From positions 6,876,019-6,940,018 of the forward strand of contig NC_084705.1 in the NCBI RefSeq assembly GCF_033807575.1: a stretch of DNA of 64,000 nt, in the 5' to 3' direction. The translations under genes and the position numbers were made by a program. The number at the start of each line of letters is the position of its first letter. Positions within the stretch are counted from its first letter, which is position 1. This document shows positions 1 to 11,678 of this stretch, piece by piece. Origin of the DNA: Cydia pomonella (lineage: Eukaryota; Arthropoda; Insecta; Lepidoptera; Tortricidae). The notes beneath the pieces are model-generated. The model was not told the DNA's origin. It ran no database searches and was given only the letters and a program-made list of their open reading frames with translations.

Positions 1-349
1 ATTAGTTTCCCTAACACTTTCTTCGCGCATTATAGGCAATAAGTAAGTACGTATTTGCAGGCGTAGTAATGTAAAATATGTAACCAATTTAATTTTACGC
101 GTTTACTGAGGTTATTTTCAGATTTTAGATAATGGATCCTGCACTTTTACTATGGTATCTTCTACATTGGCCATTTTTCCCAACTACTTTTTTTAGGTTT
201 GGTAATTTGTATGTTGTTTCTACTCAGAATCACGAGCTTTTTCTTTCCTATGATTTTGGAGAAAAAAGTTCTAAGATTATTGTTCTCATTCCAATACCAC
301 CTCATAGATTTTATATGACGGTAGGTAACGGAATGGAAGGAACGAAACA

Positions 350-745
350 TGTATGGACATTTTGGAATCCTTTCTTTCTCCTATTAAAAGGAAAGGGGAC
401 AGCCGTTTTTCCATACAAACCAGTCCCCATTTTCCTCTCTAAATATTGGCCTTGTGGAGAATATATTAACATAATTTGATGTACTTATATTAACCATAGC
501 TATGCCCCTATGTGTGACTTTTTTAGATTTTTTTTATTCAAAAAATTAGGAGCGAAAAGCACATTTCATACAAATTTTTAATTATTATATATGCTTCTAA
601 ATCTTTTAATAATTAAACATTGGAAAGAAAATCAAACGTAGCTGTGGTTGATATACAACAAATTGTGACAAACTAATATTACAATAATGTTAATATCCAG
701 AGAGGAAAATGAGGACTACATTTGTATGAAAAGGAGATTTCGCGC
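350..745. repeat. Inverted-repeat element (MITE-like)
   Basis: The stretch around 405-445 (cattttcctctct preceded by catacaaa) reappears in reverse complement around 690-735 (agagaggaaaatgaggac, tttgtatg). The outer arms therefore form a hairpin around an AT-rich centre. An open frame at 132-479 overlaps the left arm but shows no protein motif, so I read this as a non-coding dispersed element. The limits are approximate. Confidence 0.5.
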
Positions 746-776
746 GGGTCCTCCACATGTCGGGCCATGCTCAAAG

Positions 777-1373
777 TAGGGTTCCGTAGTTACTCTTCCG
801 TCACAATAAGCTAAACTGGAGCTTAAAGTATGGTAGATTGTTAACCAAGGTATGAACTGTGGGTGTATGTCTTTTTACTATAAAGGGGAAACTTTTTGCG
901 ATAACTCAAAAACAGCTAAACTGATCATATCTTCTATAGTTTTCATTTAATGTCTTTCTTAAGCTCTACTTCCAAGATTATTTTCATATTTTTTAGACCT
1001 ATGGTTCAAAAGTTAGAGGGGGGGACACATTTTTTTTTTCTTTCGGAGCAATTATCTCCGAATATATTCACTTTATCAAGAAATGTTTGTTGAAGACCCC
1101 TATTAGTTTTGAAAGACCTTTCCAACGATATCCCACACTGTAGGTTTGAAGCAAACAAAAAAATTCACCCCCACTTTACGTGTAGGGGAGGTACCCTAAA
1201 AAAATTAAATTTTTAGATTTTATTGTACGACTTTGTCGGCTTTATTGATTTATATATCCATGCCAAATTTCAGCTTTCTAGCACTAACGACCACAGAGCA
1301 AAGCCTCGGACAGACAGACAGACAGACGGACATGGCGCAACTATAAGGGTTCCTCGTTGACTACGGAACCCTA
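777..1373. repeat. Dispersed repeat family A, copy 1
   Basis: The copy starts with tagggttccgtagt and ends with the inverted form actacggaaccctа-type terminus at 1360-1373, just after a short (CAGA)n run. Two more copies lie at 10294-10956 and 28563-29263 with the same internal order: ctcaaaaacagctaaactgat, a G run, tacgtgtaggggaggtaccct, then the CAGA run. The repeat is non-coding and typical of moth genomes. Confidence 0.75.
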
Positions 1374-2088
1374 AAAAAGGTGATGATTCTGGATAGAAAT
1401 AATATACGTATTTCCAAATCTAAAATAAAAGCAGTACTGTAGTGCACTTTAAATAAAAGCAAGGTACCTATCCAAGAGGGATGCACTGAGTACCTATTAT
1501 TTATGAAATGTTGATATATTATATATGGTATTATTAGAAATATGGTAGGTACGCCTCCCATATAGGTAACTGTATAGTTTCATAAGATACTGTGCGGTGA
1601 GTTCACAATAGTAGTTTATGTGACTGCTACATAATGAAAGGCATTATGTGAATTAATTATGTACAGTTACATACACTGTTTTATCTACATCAATATCATA
1701 AGCTTCAACAATAGTTATTTGTTTAACAAGGGGGCAAAGTTGTTTTTTTAACCGCTCATGCTAGAGTCGGGGCCGACTGCCATATCGTTCAAGTAACATG
1801 CGAAATTTGTCAAAATGGTTTGCAACGGACACTTCGTTTCTAATAAAACGTCATCTCGACTGATGTTAGATTAGAGGCCACATTTCTTTGTTTTCCCAAA
1901 GATGTTCTAAATTTGAATCTAATTATGGTATCGGTTATGGATAAAGTCAAGTTAAAATTACGATGCACCTACAGATACAGGTTTGTTAGTATAGGCTGTT
2001 AGTTTATCGTTTCTAAGTATATTATAGATAATATAGATGTAGATAAACATATTTAAAGGCCAACGTAACGTAACGCGTGTGACGAGCG
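1374..2088. other. Intergenic, nothing recognised
   Basis: This is AT-rich sequence. I found no coding exon, splice-flanked frame, RNA gene or convincing repeat on either strand. Confidence 0.5.
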
Positions 2089-2310
2089 GGGTAAGTGAAA
2101 TTTTGGAGACGAGGGTGGTAATTCACGACAGCCGCAGGCTGGAGAGATTTAAAGACCTGAGTTTGCAATTTTCTTGCCCCGGAGTTACACACAATGTTTT
2201 TCATCACACTTGAGAACGAAAAAAACTAAATTTTAAGCGAAATAATTCTTTATATACGGTGACATATCAAATATTTGTCTGCCATATTGTCATTTCTTGA
2301 CGGGTTAGGC
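2089..2310 (+). repeat. Dispersed repeat family X, copy 1
   Basis: The core gacagccgcaggctggag, then gacctgagtttgcaa, gttacacacaatgttttt, actaaattttaa and gccatattgtcatt, recurs in the same order at 35731-35920. It recurs in reverse complement at 9519-9718. The family is non-coding. Another copy of it is the host of the hAT-like insertion at 34346-35724. Confidence 0.7.
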
Positions 2311-2560
2311 ACGGGAGGTACAGACCTATTTGGCATACAAATAAAATAATAATAATAATAATTTTGGCTAATATTTTTACATAATTATGTAAAAATATTT
2401 TAAACGGCTATTAAGTTAATCAAATTAAATATTATTAAACATAAACAAAAATATTAAATTATAAACGTCAGTATTTTAAAAGTAAAACTCATTTACGCTA
2501 CTTGGCTTGTGTGAATTACTGACATAATAAAAAAAAATCCCCAGAGATTTATAGCTTTTT

Positions 2561-3464
2561 AGGGTTCCGTAGCCAAACGGAAAAAAACGGAACCCTTACG
2601 GATTCGTCATGTCTGTCTGTCTGTCCGTCCGTCCGTATGTCACAGCCACTTTTTTCCGAAACTATAAGAACTATACTGTTGAAACTTGGTAAAGTAGATG
2701 TATTCTGTGAACCGAATTAAGATTTTCACACAAAAATAGAAAAAAAATATTTTGGGGGTTCCCCAACTGAAACTCAAAAAAATTTTTTTCATCAAACCCA
2801 TACTTGTGAGGTATATAGATAGAGACACTTCCAAAGTGGTAAAATGTGTCCCCCCCCCCCTTTAACTTCTAAAATAAGAGAATGATAAAAGTAAAAAAAA
2901 AATATTAGGTCATTACCTATTAAATTAAATAAATCATCAAATCATCAGTCATTAAATTGGGGTTTTGTATGAAGAACTTTAACGAAATTTGATTTTTCAT
3001 ACAATGAATTTTGCGGATTATTTTGTGATGGCATTTTCCAACCAAACAAATTTATGCCAGTAATCTGAGACATTTTTAAGGCACATTTTCTATCTCATAT
3101 TTTTTTTTAATCTGTCCCGTCAGAAAAATATAAGTCATTTAAATACTCGAGCCGGCAGCACATGAAAAGAGCTGTTTTCAGGGCGGTGTTCTGAATACAT
3201 AAAACAATAAAAGTAGCAAATAATTGTATGTAAAAAATACCTACTGCGAAGTTACTATTAAAATAAATAAACTATGACATGACTAATACTTATGAACAAA
3301 AACGCCAATTTCATAGGTATGTAATGACCCAATATATGATGTACATTACCATGCAAACTTCCACCGAAAATTGGTTTGAATGAGATCTAGTAAGTTTTTT
3401 TAATACGTCATAAATGATACGGAACCCTTCATGGGCGAGTCCAACTCGCACTTGACCGCTTTTT
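2561..3464 (+). repeat. Dispersed repeat family B, copy 1
   Basis: The copy begins agggttccgtagccaa, followed by a (CTGT)n/(CCGT)n run and the block atgtcacagccac. A C-rich run lies near 2850, and the copy ends tacggaacccttcatgggcgag ... cttgaccgctttt. Two partial copies in tandem lie at 55982-57569. No coding capacity was seen. Confidence 0.75.
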
Positions 3465-4034
3465 CACAATTTCTAACTTTCGCGGGAACAATAAAGGCCT
3501 TTATCCTTCAGTAAAAATATTTTCGAGCAAGTGTGATGAAAAATATATTTACACGACCTAAATGCCAGAGACGGGTGTACATTTTATATATTTTTGGAAC
3601 GTTGTCTTGTGAAGATGTTTCTGAACTCGACCGCACAGTATCTTATGTAACGTCAAGTTACAGGTATTTCAAAGCCTGTCATTACTCCGTTATCGCTTTC
3701 ACACGTATACCGTTGATTCATTGATTTGTGAGTCGCAAACATTTTTATTTATACGAAAAATCTTTGGCTCATAAACTAGCTTACTGCTGATGATGAACAG
3801 ATGCTCATAATTCAGTGTCGCTGACAGAGCAAAAACCTTTTGAAAAACTGAAAAATATAATACTTTTTTATATTTTCACGCTACATCACAGCATCTTATA
3901 AAACAAGCTTCTGTCAGTATGTCTGAATTTTTGCGATAAATTCACTTAACAGCTATCAAGGTTTAGGTGTATAATTTGTTAACCTGTGTGTGACCGGGGC
4001 GGGTCGCTAGTTTACTATGTATGTTGTCCTAAAA
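3465..4034. other. Intergenic, nothing recognised
   Basis: I saw no gene or clear repeat here. A 63-codon plus-strand frame at 3533-3724 has no motif and no splice or regulatory context. Confidence 0.45.
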
Positions 4035-4550
4035 GTGACATTTAGATAGCAACGGCAGCAGCATACACTGTTGCAACGTTCGTGCTACAGCTTGACGCGG
4101 GCGTCGTCACTGTCAAAGTGACATTTGGATGGCAATTGCAGCTACATGACTGGTGCGGCATTACTGCTCCGACGTTGACGCAGGCGTTGTCACTGTCTGT
4201 GTCTGTGTTTCTATTTATATTAGAAAATGAGTGACGATTGAACGTTCCAATCGCGGCAGTAATGCGGCTACGAACGTCACTTATTTCATCAAGAAAATTT
4301 ACAGTGACTACGCCCGCCATGGCCGCAGCAGTGATGTCGTAACAGTAATGCAGCTGCAGTTGCCGTCAGTTTTAATTTCCTTTAATGAATCACTTTCGTT
4401 GCCATATTACAGCTGCGATTAGAACGTTTAATACGTCACATTTATCACATAAATGAACAGTGACATCACCCGCGTCAACAGTAGCAATAACGCGGCAACA
4501 GTAAATGATGCTGCAGTCGTCACCGGAATGTCACCTGTCTTCCTTTTTCG
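4035..4550. repeat. Composite palindromic element
   Basis: The left end (gtgacattt ... ggcagcagcatacactgttgc) matches the reverse complement of the right end (gcaacagtaaatgatgctgcag ... gaatgtcac). Inside, a unit containing gacgcgggcgtcgtcactgtc occurs direct at 4094 and 4175 and inverted at about 4300 and 4463. The open frames here are by-products of the repeat. I infer a foldback-type non-autonomous element. Confidence 0.5.
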
Positions 4551-4998
4551 TTCACTATGACAAACTAAATATGAGCAAGATGAGTAAAAAGGGGGCGGAA
4601 GGCTTGATCAGTAACTGTGGTAGAGACACAGCCCAACGGTCGGTTTAACTTTAATCATCCATATTTCTGTTACCCTTACCTATCTAATTAAGGGGGTATG
4701 TCATTGATATCTCTAATGTCTAATGATACTAATGGCGCCTCTACTACGATTTGATAATTTTTCGTCCACCTATCCGCATGGATGCAACCTATATTGTGCC
4801 AGAAAATACTTACTGCTTAAAACAGTGCCTTGCACTGTCAATACCTGTCGTATCTGTTTTTTTACGAACTTTTTTTTTATTCTATTACTCTTGACGAACG
4901 AAACGTGGTTCACATAAGGCTTGCTTGTCTGCCAACTACCCGCTCTACTCCCACTATTCGCATAGTCAAAGTTGCAAACTATCCAAAGGTACACTCAC
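4551..4998. other. Flank or intron of the orphan protease exon, no exon found
   Basis: I looked on the minus strand for the expected next protease exon (an Asp-Ile-Ala-Leu-Leu block and Cys-Leu-Pro) and found none here or further left. Confidence 0.4.
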
Positions 4999-5170
4999 CA
5001 CTTGAAGCAGTGACCGGCACTTAGCACGTGTCTGTCTGTAATGATAGCGCCCCCGCAGTGCATTCTATCACTTTTGATAATCGCCACCGTCCATGGAAAT
5101 GAGTAAGGCTCTGCCCGTCTCCCGCCCACTATTCGCTGGGACACTATTGTATCGGACGGTACGCCACATT
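4999..5170 (-). CDS. Orphan exon of a trypsin-like serine protease (activation/His57 exon)
   Basis: This single 172-nt exon is flanked by a good acceptor (ctttttcag) and donor (gtgagt). It starts in phase 1 (first two bases complete a codon) and ends in phase 2, as in its paralogues in this window. It encodes a Cys-Gly pro-segment cysteine, the activation site Arg-Ile-Val-Gly-Gly, the Cys-Gly-Gly block and Ala-Gly-His-Cys with the catalytic His. Members of this family are secreted S1 endopeptidases activated by cleavage before Ile. No matching Asp or Ser exon lies between it and the left edge, and no signal-peptide exon was recognised between it and the end of SP-A. The gene therefore either continues off the window through a long intron or is a remnant. 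I am confident it is a protease exon and unsure that it belongs to a working gene. Confidence 0.75.
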
Positions 5171-6353
5171 CTGAAAAAGTCCATGGTTCCCTATTAAAAA
5201 ACCACATATAGGTCAATCTTATTCCCTTTGTGCCACAATTAAAGGTTTATTTAAAACTAAATCAACCTCAATGTATCCAATGTAATATGGAAAACTTAAT
5301 AAAACTATTGAAATATAATAATTCACCAAATGTAATCAAGTTAGAAGGTTTTATATATATTTAATTAAATACCATTTACGGTTAATTATTGTATATAAAT
5401 AGTTAGCTACGATTATTTTTATAATTAAGTGTTTGTTTTTCTTTTTTTTTTGTATGGAGAAGGTCAGAAGGGTTTAAACTGGAGATCTTTGTTATTAAAA
5501 ATAGGTAAATAGGAATATTATTAAATTAATAGTTACGTCTCACCGCACTGTAGTCCATATGATGGCACGACCTAAAATATTAAAATAAAATCTTACGGGA
5601 AGTTGCATTCGGAGAGTTCTAGTTTATGAAGGTAAACAAACAAGAAATATTTTTGCCAACCTTAATATACCCAAAGAGCACTATTACACTAAAAATTGTT
5701 TGAAACATAACGTATCCGTCTCACCACACGATTAACACAAGAACCAACACCACTTCGACTGGTCTGTCGCACTTATTTACGCACCACGAAGAAATTATGC
5801 ACGCGATAATAATGGTCCTTTTAAATTCACCATGCCACAAGTCATAAATTAGAATAAGTATGACCAATTCAGTTCTACACTACACTATTACGCTATCAGT
5901 TTTTTATAAACAAATTAACAAACACGTTCTATAGACCAGCCTACTCTTCGAAGACATTGTTGCAAAACGTGTGACTGGCCGAATAGAAAATTGAATTCCG
6001 TTTTTTAGACGATAATAAAACTATGACTTAGTGGAAAACATATTTCCTTATCATTGAATTTCACGCAAGTTATTACAAAACAAGAAACGGATACATATCT
6101 TTGCGTCAATTAAATTCATTGCATTTTGCGTTGTAGCTAAGTCGAGGTACTGATAGATACATATACGAATTATTTTAATGAACGAACGAATAAAATATAA
6201 TTGGGTAGGCATTTATTATATAAAATGTACTTATTTCTTCTCTTTTCTGATATGTTGAAGTCCATAGATTTTTGTAATAGGTAGCCTTGTTAATGTTCCA
6301 ACGCTGGGCATAGACCTTCCCCCTTTTTCTCTACTCCAGATATTATAAAACTT
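5171..6353. other. Between protease genes, no confident exon
   Basis: Any signal-peptide and propeptide exons of the orphan protease should lie here if the gene is local, but I could not identify them. Around 6290-6330 (caacgctgggcatagaccttcccc) there is a short piece resembling a common moth LINE-derived repeat. The rest is AT-rich and unremarkable. Confidence 0.4.
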
Positions 6354-9300
6354 TTATACACAATATTGCCCGTCTTTGCTTTCATTGTGGATCCAATCGA
6401 TATACTTCGAAACGACCGTGTAGACACCTGCAGAAATAGTGGAATTATACATTAATTATTAATTAAGTATTACCGTAAATTCAACTAACTTTAGTCCACA
6501 ACTTACAACTATGGTACAAAATCACGTTCGTTTAAAATTATTTATATATATATCGAAATTATATGGATAATGTTATATAGAAAGAGAACTAGTATATCTA
6601 AGCTAAAATGTCCCTAAATAGTATAAGTACTTAAAGATCGTTAATAATCAACGTTAAAAATTGGACCATATTGATTATTGGACTAAAGTTACCTGAGTTT
6701 ACGGTACTTAGTTGCTTTTGCTAGGTACCGTAAACTCAGCTAACTTTAGTCCACAACTTATGGTCCAAATTCAAGTTCCAGTAAAATACGTATAAATTAT
6801 ATATACGTATAATTATATTTGTCAAACTGTGTTGAGTATACAATAAAGAAATGCATTAGTATATCTTAACCTCCAAAATATATGTAACAAGTACAAATGA
6901 AAAAGGCTCTTTAATAATCAACGTTAAAAACTGGACCATAGTTGTATTATAGGACTATAGTTACCTGAATTTACTGTAACTGTAGTTATCCCTAGGGCCT
7001 AGGGGGTCCATTGAAAGTTTTTGCAGTTACATGTACTGATTACATATTTGATAGATATACATATTAGATATGTATAGATAATATTTCCAGGCTGTTAACG
7101 ATTATCGTGTACCTATTGATTCTTATATGTTTTTCTTTAATTGCAGGAGTTTGCGTAAAACTAGCCTCGAAAATTATTGGATAAGATATAGGCATTGCGC
7201 TTGGTACTGGGCTTCTATAGCTTCCTGGGAACTTAGCCAAAATGCCAATCGTTCCTAAAAACGCCAATGAAAACTTAATGTATGGAAATATTCATGTGGC
7301 TTTTCGTAGCATGTGTCATCCTGATACAATTTTTCTTTTTATTTGTCTTCGTCGATGTACGATTGTCATCTTGGTTAGGCCCCCAGGAAAGAAAGTGGTG
7401 AGAAGAGTAGATATCTAAGAATAATTGCTGTAAGTAATTTACCTGGGTAATCCGGCATTGCACAATCAATACCCCATGACACGATTCCTAAAAGGTAAGT
7501 TTTGAATGAATGTAGTGACAAAACTCCGGTTTATTTAGGTGAGATTAGGCCCTTCCAATGTGGCACGCGAAATGAAGGTGGAATTCGACCCTTGCTAGTA
7601 GAACGTATGTTAAGTTTCTGCTTGCTGGCTCCGACGAGACGAGTAAATCACCTATGTACCTAATTAAAAGATGTCGGTGAATTTTGAACAAATCAGAGGG
7701 CTCAAAATGCCCTTTTCCTTATTTGAAAATCAGCTCTGCTGCATTATTCCGAAATTTCTTTCAAATGTATTAAATTTACTGTTGGTACCTTGACATAGAA
7801 GGCCAAGACCAAGAATTGGTCAATTGGAGTTTATTATCTGGAATGGAAGAATGATTTAAAAAACAATAGAAATAAGCTAACCAACATGATACCACTTTCT
7901 GTTATGAGTGCTTGAATGAGTAGAAAACAGTGGTCCACCACTATCCCCCTGTTGATAAAAAAACAATGAATGATTAGTCTATAGTATCGCATTTAATACC
8001 TTACTTAAAAATACAATATCCAGACCAAAAAAGGTGGACAAATCAAAATGTATTTTTATCTATTTATATAAGTTAATATTTAAGGTTATCATGGAACCTA
8101 AATTATATTGAATAGCTATATTACTAGGTTTATATGGCCAAGGATAGCCAAGTATCACCCGCGGGTCAACTCCACCTCGCAAAGGTTCAACCCAGTCCGA
8201 CTAAACTATGTTATAAACCAGAAATACTACTTTCCTAAAAATCAGTTCTGTAATTTTTATGCAGATCTAGGCTTTATTGCCTATTGTAAAAAAATCTAAA
8301 GTTTACTTATTTAAGTTTCAAATGCTGACACTGTATTGATTTATGGGAAAAATACCTAGTATTAATTGCGCACCTTTCATTAAAGTGTTAAAAAGAGTAG
8401 ATAATTAACTCATGCTGCACGTAACTCCCTTTTTCCTGAGATAAGTAGAATTTACATATGCTATTAGGGCCACCCCACACTAGCGTCTTTTGAGCGTCAG
8501 CTTGGACAGCGTGCAGCGTGTAGTCGGCGCTATGGAAAATGTCGTCGCTGCGTAGTTGCGCCAACGTTGTGTCGAGCAGCTGCCATAGGGTTGACTAGTC
8601 CCCGACGCTCGCGAGACGCTAGAGTGGGGTGGCTATTATTCTCACCTGGCAAGCGTCTTTTCCATAAGCGTACGCGCACATCATTGTGTTGCTAACGAGG
8701 TTATCTTTATAAATTTGCGTTTTTGTACATTTTTCTTCCGGAACAATCTTCACTTTGGTTTCCAATAGGTGTCTTGAAGATGTTAAGGCTCCTTGTCTTA
8801 TCTTGCCCCAACCAGCAACAGTTAAGGGAAGATTGTCAAATTCCATGTCTGGAAATTAAGCTAACTTTCTAGAGTTGATTTAACCTAACAATTTAACATT
8901 CGGATACATGAGATACCTACCCAAATTATTGTACGAAATATATTTTTTATCACAACGTTTCATGCAGGTAGGACTTTACACCTCCAAATTTTATTAGTAT
9001 TAGTACTCTGACATTGGGGACCTTTTACATCTCCAGATTTAATGTGTTTTTAACCATAGAGACTATACATCTCTATTGTATTGTATTAATTATTTATTTT
9101 AAGATTATTATAATGTAATGTTTACCCAGGTATTGGCTGTTGTATTTATAAATGTTGTTATGTATTTTTCATGTCACTATATGATGTTACTATAAATGTT
9201 GTATTGACTTGTAAAAGAGCCCTTGAGGCCTACTTGCAGAATAAATTTTTGAATTTTGAATTTGAATTTTGAAGGTATACTGAAGGAGAAATACCTATAT

Positions 9301-10879
9301 TGATCTCCCGGAAGTTATGAATTGTGAAAAAATATAGCTTTTTTTTAATTATATATGTCATTAATTAATACGAACCAAGTATAAATGAGTTTTACTTTTA
9401 AAATATTGACGTTTATTTTTTTGTGTAGGTAAGTTTATAAATATTTCATTTGCATAATGTAATAGGCATAAAATATTATTATACAATTTTAAATCATGGC
9501 CGAATCTTGCCTTCGATGCCTAACCTGTCAAAAATTACAATATGGCGGACGAATATTTGCAATGTCACGACCGTTAAAATTTAGTTTTTTCTTCGCCAGT
9601 ACCGTACACATGAAAAACAATGTACCGTAAACATTATGGTGTGTATTGTTACCGGGTGTAAGAATATTGCAAACTCGGGTCTTTAGTTCCCTCCAGCTTG
9701 CGGCTGTCGGAAATTAAGTTAGTACCTTCATCCGGCAAACAAATAGGCCGAACTTTATCGTCGAACTTTATTCTCCTGTCAAGAGTTAGCACAGCCAGGT
9801 CGTTGATGTCCCGCACGGCGTTCGAGGTGAACCTGGGATGTTTGACGCCATTGCTTACTCTCCTAATTTCGAAGGTGTTGTCCAAGCGATCGTGCATGCC
9901 TACGTGAACTTTAAGATCTCGATAATGAACCCTGAAATTTAAATATACATTTTAATATTTTAAGGGACTTCGGGTAGCTTTTGGAAATGTGATCATGCAG
10001 TGTGTACACACAGGGTTCGCCTTTGTTGTATTTAATTTACTCTGTAACTGACATAACTGTGTTTCTCGTGTTTTTATTTCTATGTACAATAAAGTATATA
10101 CATACATTACGGAGCTATGACACTTTAATAATTTAAAGTGCTTTACACGAAACTTTCAAACTGGCTGATGCCAGTTCTAAACAGTTTCTTATGTTCTTTA
10201 GAAACGGCACTGCAATCGAATCTTTATCGATGGCAGCCGACTGCCGAAACATGTTAAATAACCGGCCAAGAGCATGTCGGGCCACGCTCAGTGTAGGGTT
10301 CCGTAGTTACTCTTCCGTCACAATTAGCTAAACTGGAGCTTAAAGTATAGTAAATTGTTAACCAAGGGATGAAACGGTACCTTTCACCCGAGTTAAACAA
10401 ATAGGCAAATTTGCATAATCAGTACGTAATTAAAGTAAGTCTTTTTACTATGAATGGGAAACTTTTTGCGATAACTCAAAAACAGCTAAACTGATCATGC
10501 CCTCTATAGTTTTCATTTAATGTCTTTCTTAAGCTCTACTTCCACGATTTTTTTCATATTTTTTGGACCTATGGTTCAAAAGTTAGAGGGGGGGGACACA
10601 TGTTTTTTTTCTTTCGGAGCGATTATCTCCGAATATATTTAGTTTATCAAAAAATGTTTGTTAAAGACCCCTATTAGTTTTAAAAGACCTTTCCAAGGAT
10701 ACCCCACACTGTAGAGTTGAAGCAAAAAAAAAAAACACCCCCACTTTACGTGTAGGGGAGGTACCCTCAAAAAAATTAAATTTTTAGATTTTATTGTACG
10801 ACTTTGTCGGCTTTATTGATTTATATATCCATGCCGAATTTCAGCTTTCTAGCACTAACGACCACGGAGCAAAGCCTCG

Positions 10880-10918
<39 letters not shown>

Positions 10919-11678
10919 GAACATGGCGAAACTATAAGGGTTGACTACGGAACCCTAAAAAGGTTGCTCATTATAGAACCGTTAAACTTAAGTACTCGTA
11001 GCAATGGTCACAATATTCACATAACTGATTTTTTTTAACATTTATATAAGCCATGGAATGGTAAAATATTGGACCACAGGAAGCTGAAATACTACTGATA
11101 TCGGATTGAACAACGTACAGAATACATTTCCCGTCCAAAAGTTACAAATAGTTACCTACCGCTAAATACATAATAATAGTAGATTTATCAGTAGGTAATC
11201 TAGTAATCTGTGGACAATGTTGTTGGTCTCACACTTTATTATTCTCTGTATTCTATTTCTGTGTCTAACTAAACCTGTGTGTTACTGTTTTTTGTTCCAA
11301 AAAAATTTATAACTTCCTGTGATAGACTAGAGTATTTTACGATAGGGTTATCGCACCTGACCGTAGTTTGGAAAGAATTGCAAACTTCTACAAAAGTTGT
11401 AGGAGTACTTTAGATCCTAGGATCGCAATCAATCCGATTATTGTGGTGATCCTTGGGACCTTAAAGCGTGGGTATGCAGATAGCAACGAGAATTAATCGT
11501 AGACTATGTTACCCAAACGTAATGCAGTGACCAGCTGTAAGGATATGCAGGTCAGAGATGATGGCACCGCCACAGTGCAGCTTGGAGCCCAACATAAGTG
11601 CCACCAGCCAGGGGTATTGGTGCGGCTGAGCTGTGGTGCCGCCCACTATGCGACGGTTTGTGCCCGCAATTCCGCATT
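6354..11678 (-). CDS. Trypsin-like serine protease SP-A (5'-incomplete, six exons)
   Basis: This is probably a secreted S1-family endopeptidase with trypsin-type specificity. The exons, in coding order, are 11678-11513, 9931-9726, 8848-8646, 7948-7882, 7487-7443 and 6427-6354, ending at TAA. Codon phases join at every junction. Exon 1 has Glu-Cys-Gly, activation site Arg-Ile-Val-Gly-Gly, Cys-Gly-Gly and Ala-Gly-His-Cys (catalytic His). Exon 2 has Asn-Asp-Leu-Ala-Val-Leu (catalytic Asp) and Cys-Leu-Pro. Exon 3 has Ala-Gly-Trp-Gly and Asp-Ala-Cys-Gln, so residue 189 is Asp (Arg/Lys preference). Exon 4 has Gly-Asp-Ser-Gly-Gly-Pro (catalytic Ser). Exon 5 has Val-Ser-Trp-Gly. Exon 6 has the Tyr-Ile-Asp-Trp-Ile tail and ends Gln-Tyr-Cys-Val. 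Compared with SP-B and SP-C, an extra intron splits the last exon after Pro-Gly. The signal-peptide exon was not found. An in-frame open extension of exon 1 reaches 11832, so its true 5' limit is uncertain. Introns carry repeats, two of them beside donors. Confidence 0.85.
6471..6979. repeat. Two adjacent copies of one palindromic MITE
   Basis: Unit 1 (6471-6706) starts taccgtaaattcaactaac and ends with the inverse (gttacctgagtttacggta). Unit 2 (6726-6979) repeats the layout, starting taccgtaaactcagctaac. Both also share tttagtccacaactta, aataatcaacgttaaaaa and ggaccata internally. They lie in the last intron of SP-A. I infer two insertions or a local duplication of one hairpin element. Confidence 0.7.
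8469..8633. mobile_element. Short TIR MITE in an SP-A intron
   Basis: Terminal inverted repeats of about 20-30 bp: gccaccccacactagcgtct at the left, and its inverse, with one change, at the right. A related copy with the same inner motif (cacactagcgtcttt.gagcg) is at 58149-58405. The right end stops 10 bp before the donor dinucleotide of SP-A exon 3. Confidence 0.7.
9519..9718 (-). repeat. Dispersed repeat family X, copy 2
   Basis: This is the reverse-complement copy of family X (gacagccgcaagctggagg, gagtttgcaatattctta, actaaattttaac, gccatattgtaattt). It lies in the SP-A intron after exon 2. Its edge is only a few bases from the exon 2 donor (gtacta, ending at 9720). Confidence 0.7.
10294..10956. 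repeat. Dispersed repeat family A, copy 2
   Basis: This is a copy of the family described at 777-1373 and closely matches it. It carries a longer CAGA run near 10880-10918 and ends ttgactacggaacccta. It sits in the SP-A intron between the activation exon and the Asp exon. Confidence 0.75.

Noticed and set aside
132..479. 115-codon plus-strand open frame
   Set aside because: Low-complexity hydrophobic peptide without motifs, overlapping the arm of an inverted repeat; no splice or promoter support.
1021..1330. CRISPR-like array from CAGA/CTGT runs
   Set aside because: Simple tetranucleotide microsatellites inside moth repeats; there are no spacers, and CRISPR is not expected in an insect nucleus.
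4042..4422. Open frames on both strands
   Set aside because: Generated by the repeated units of the composite palindrome.
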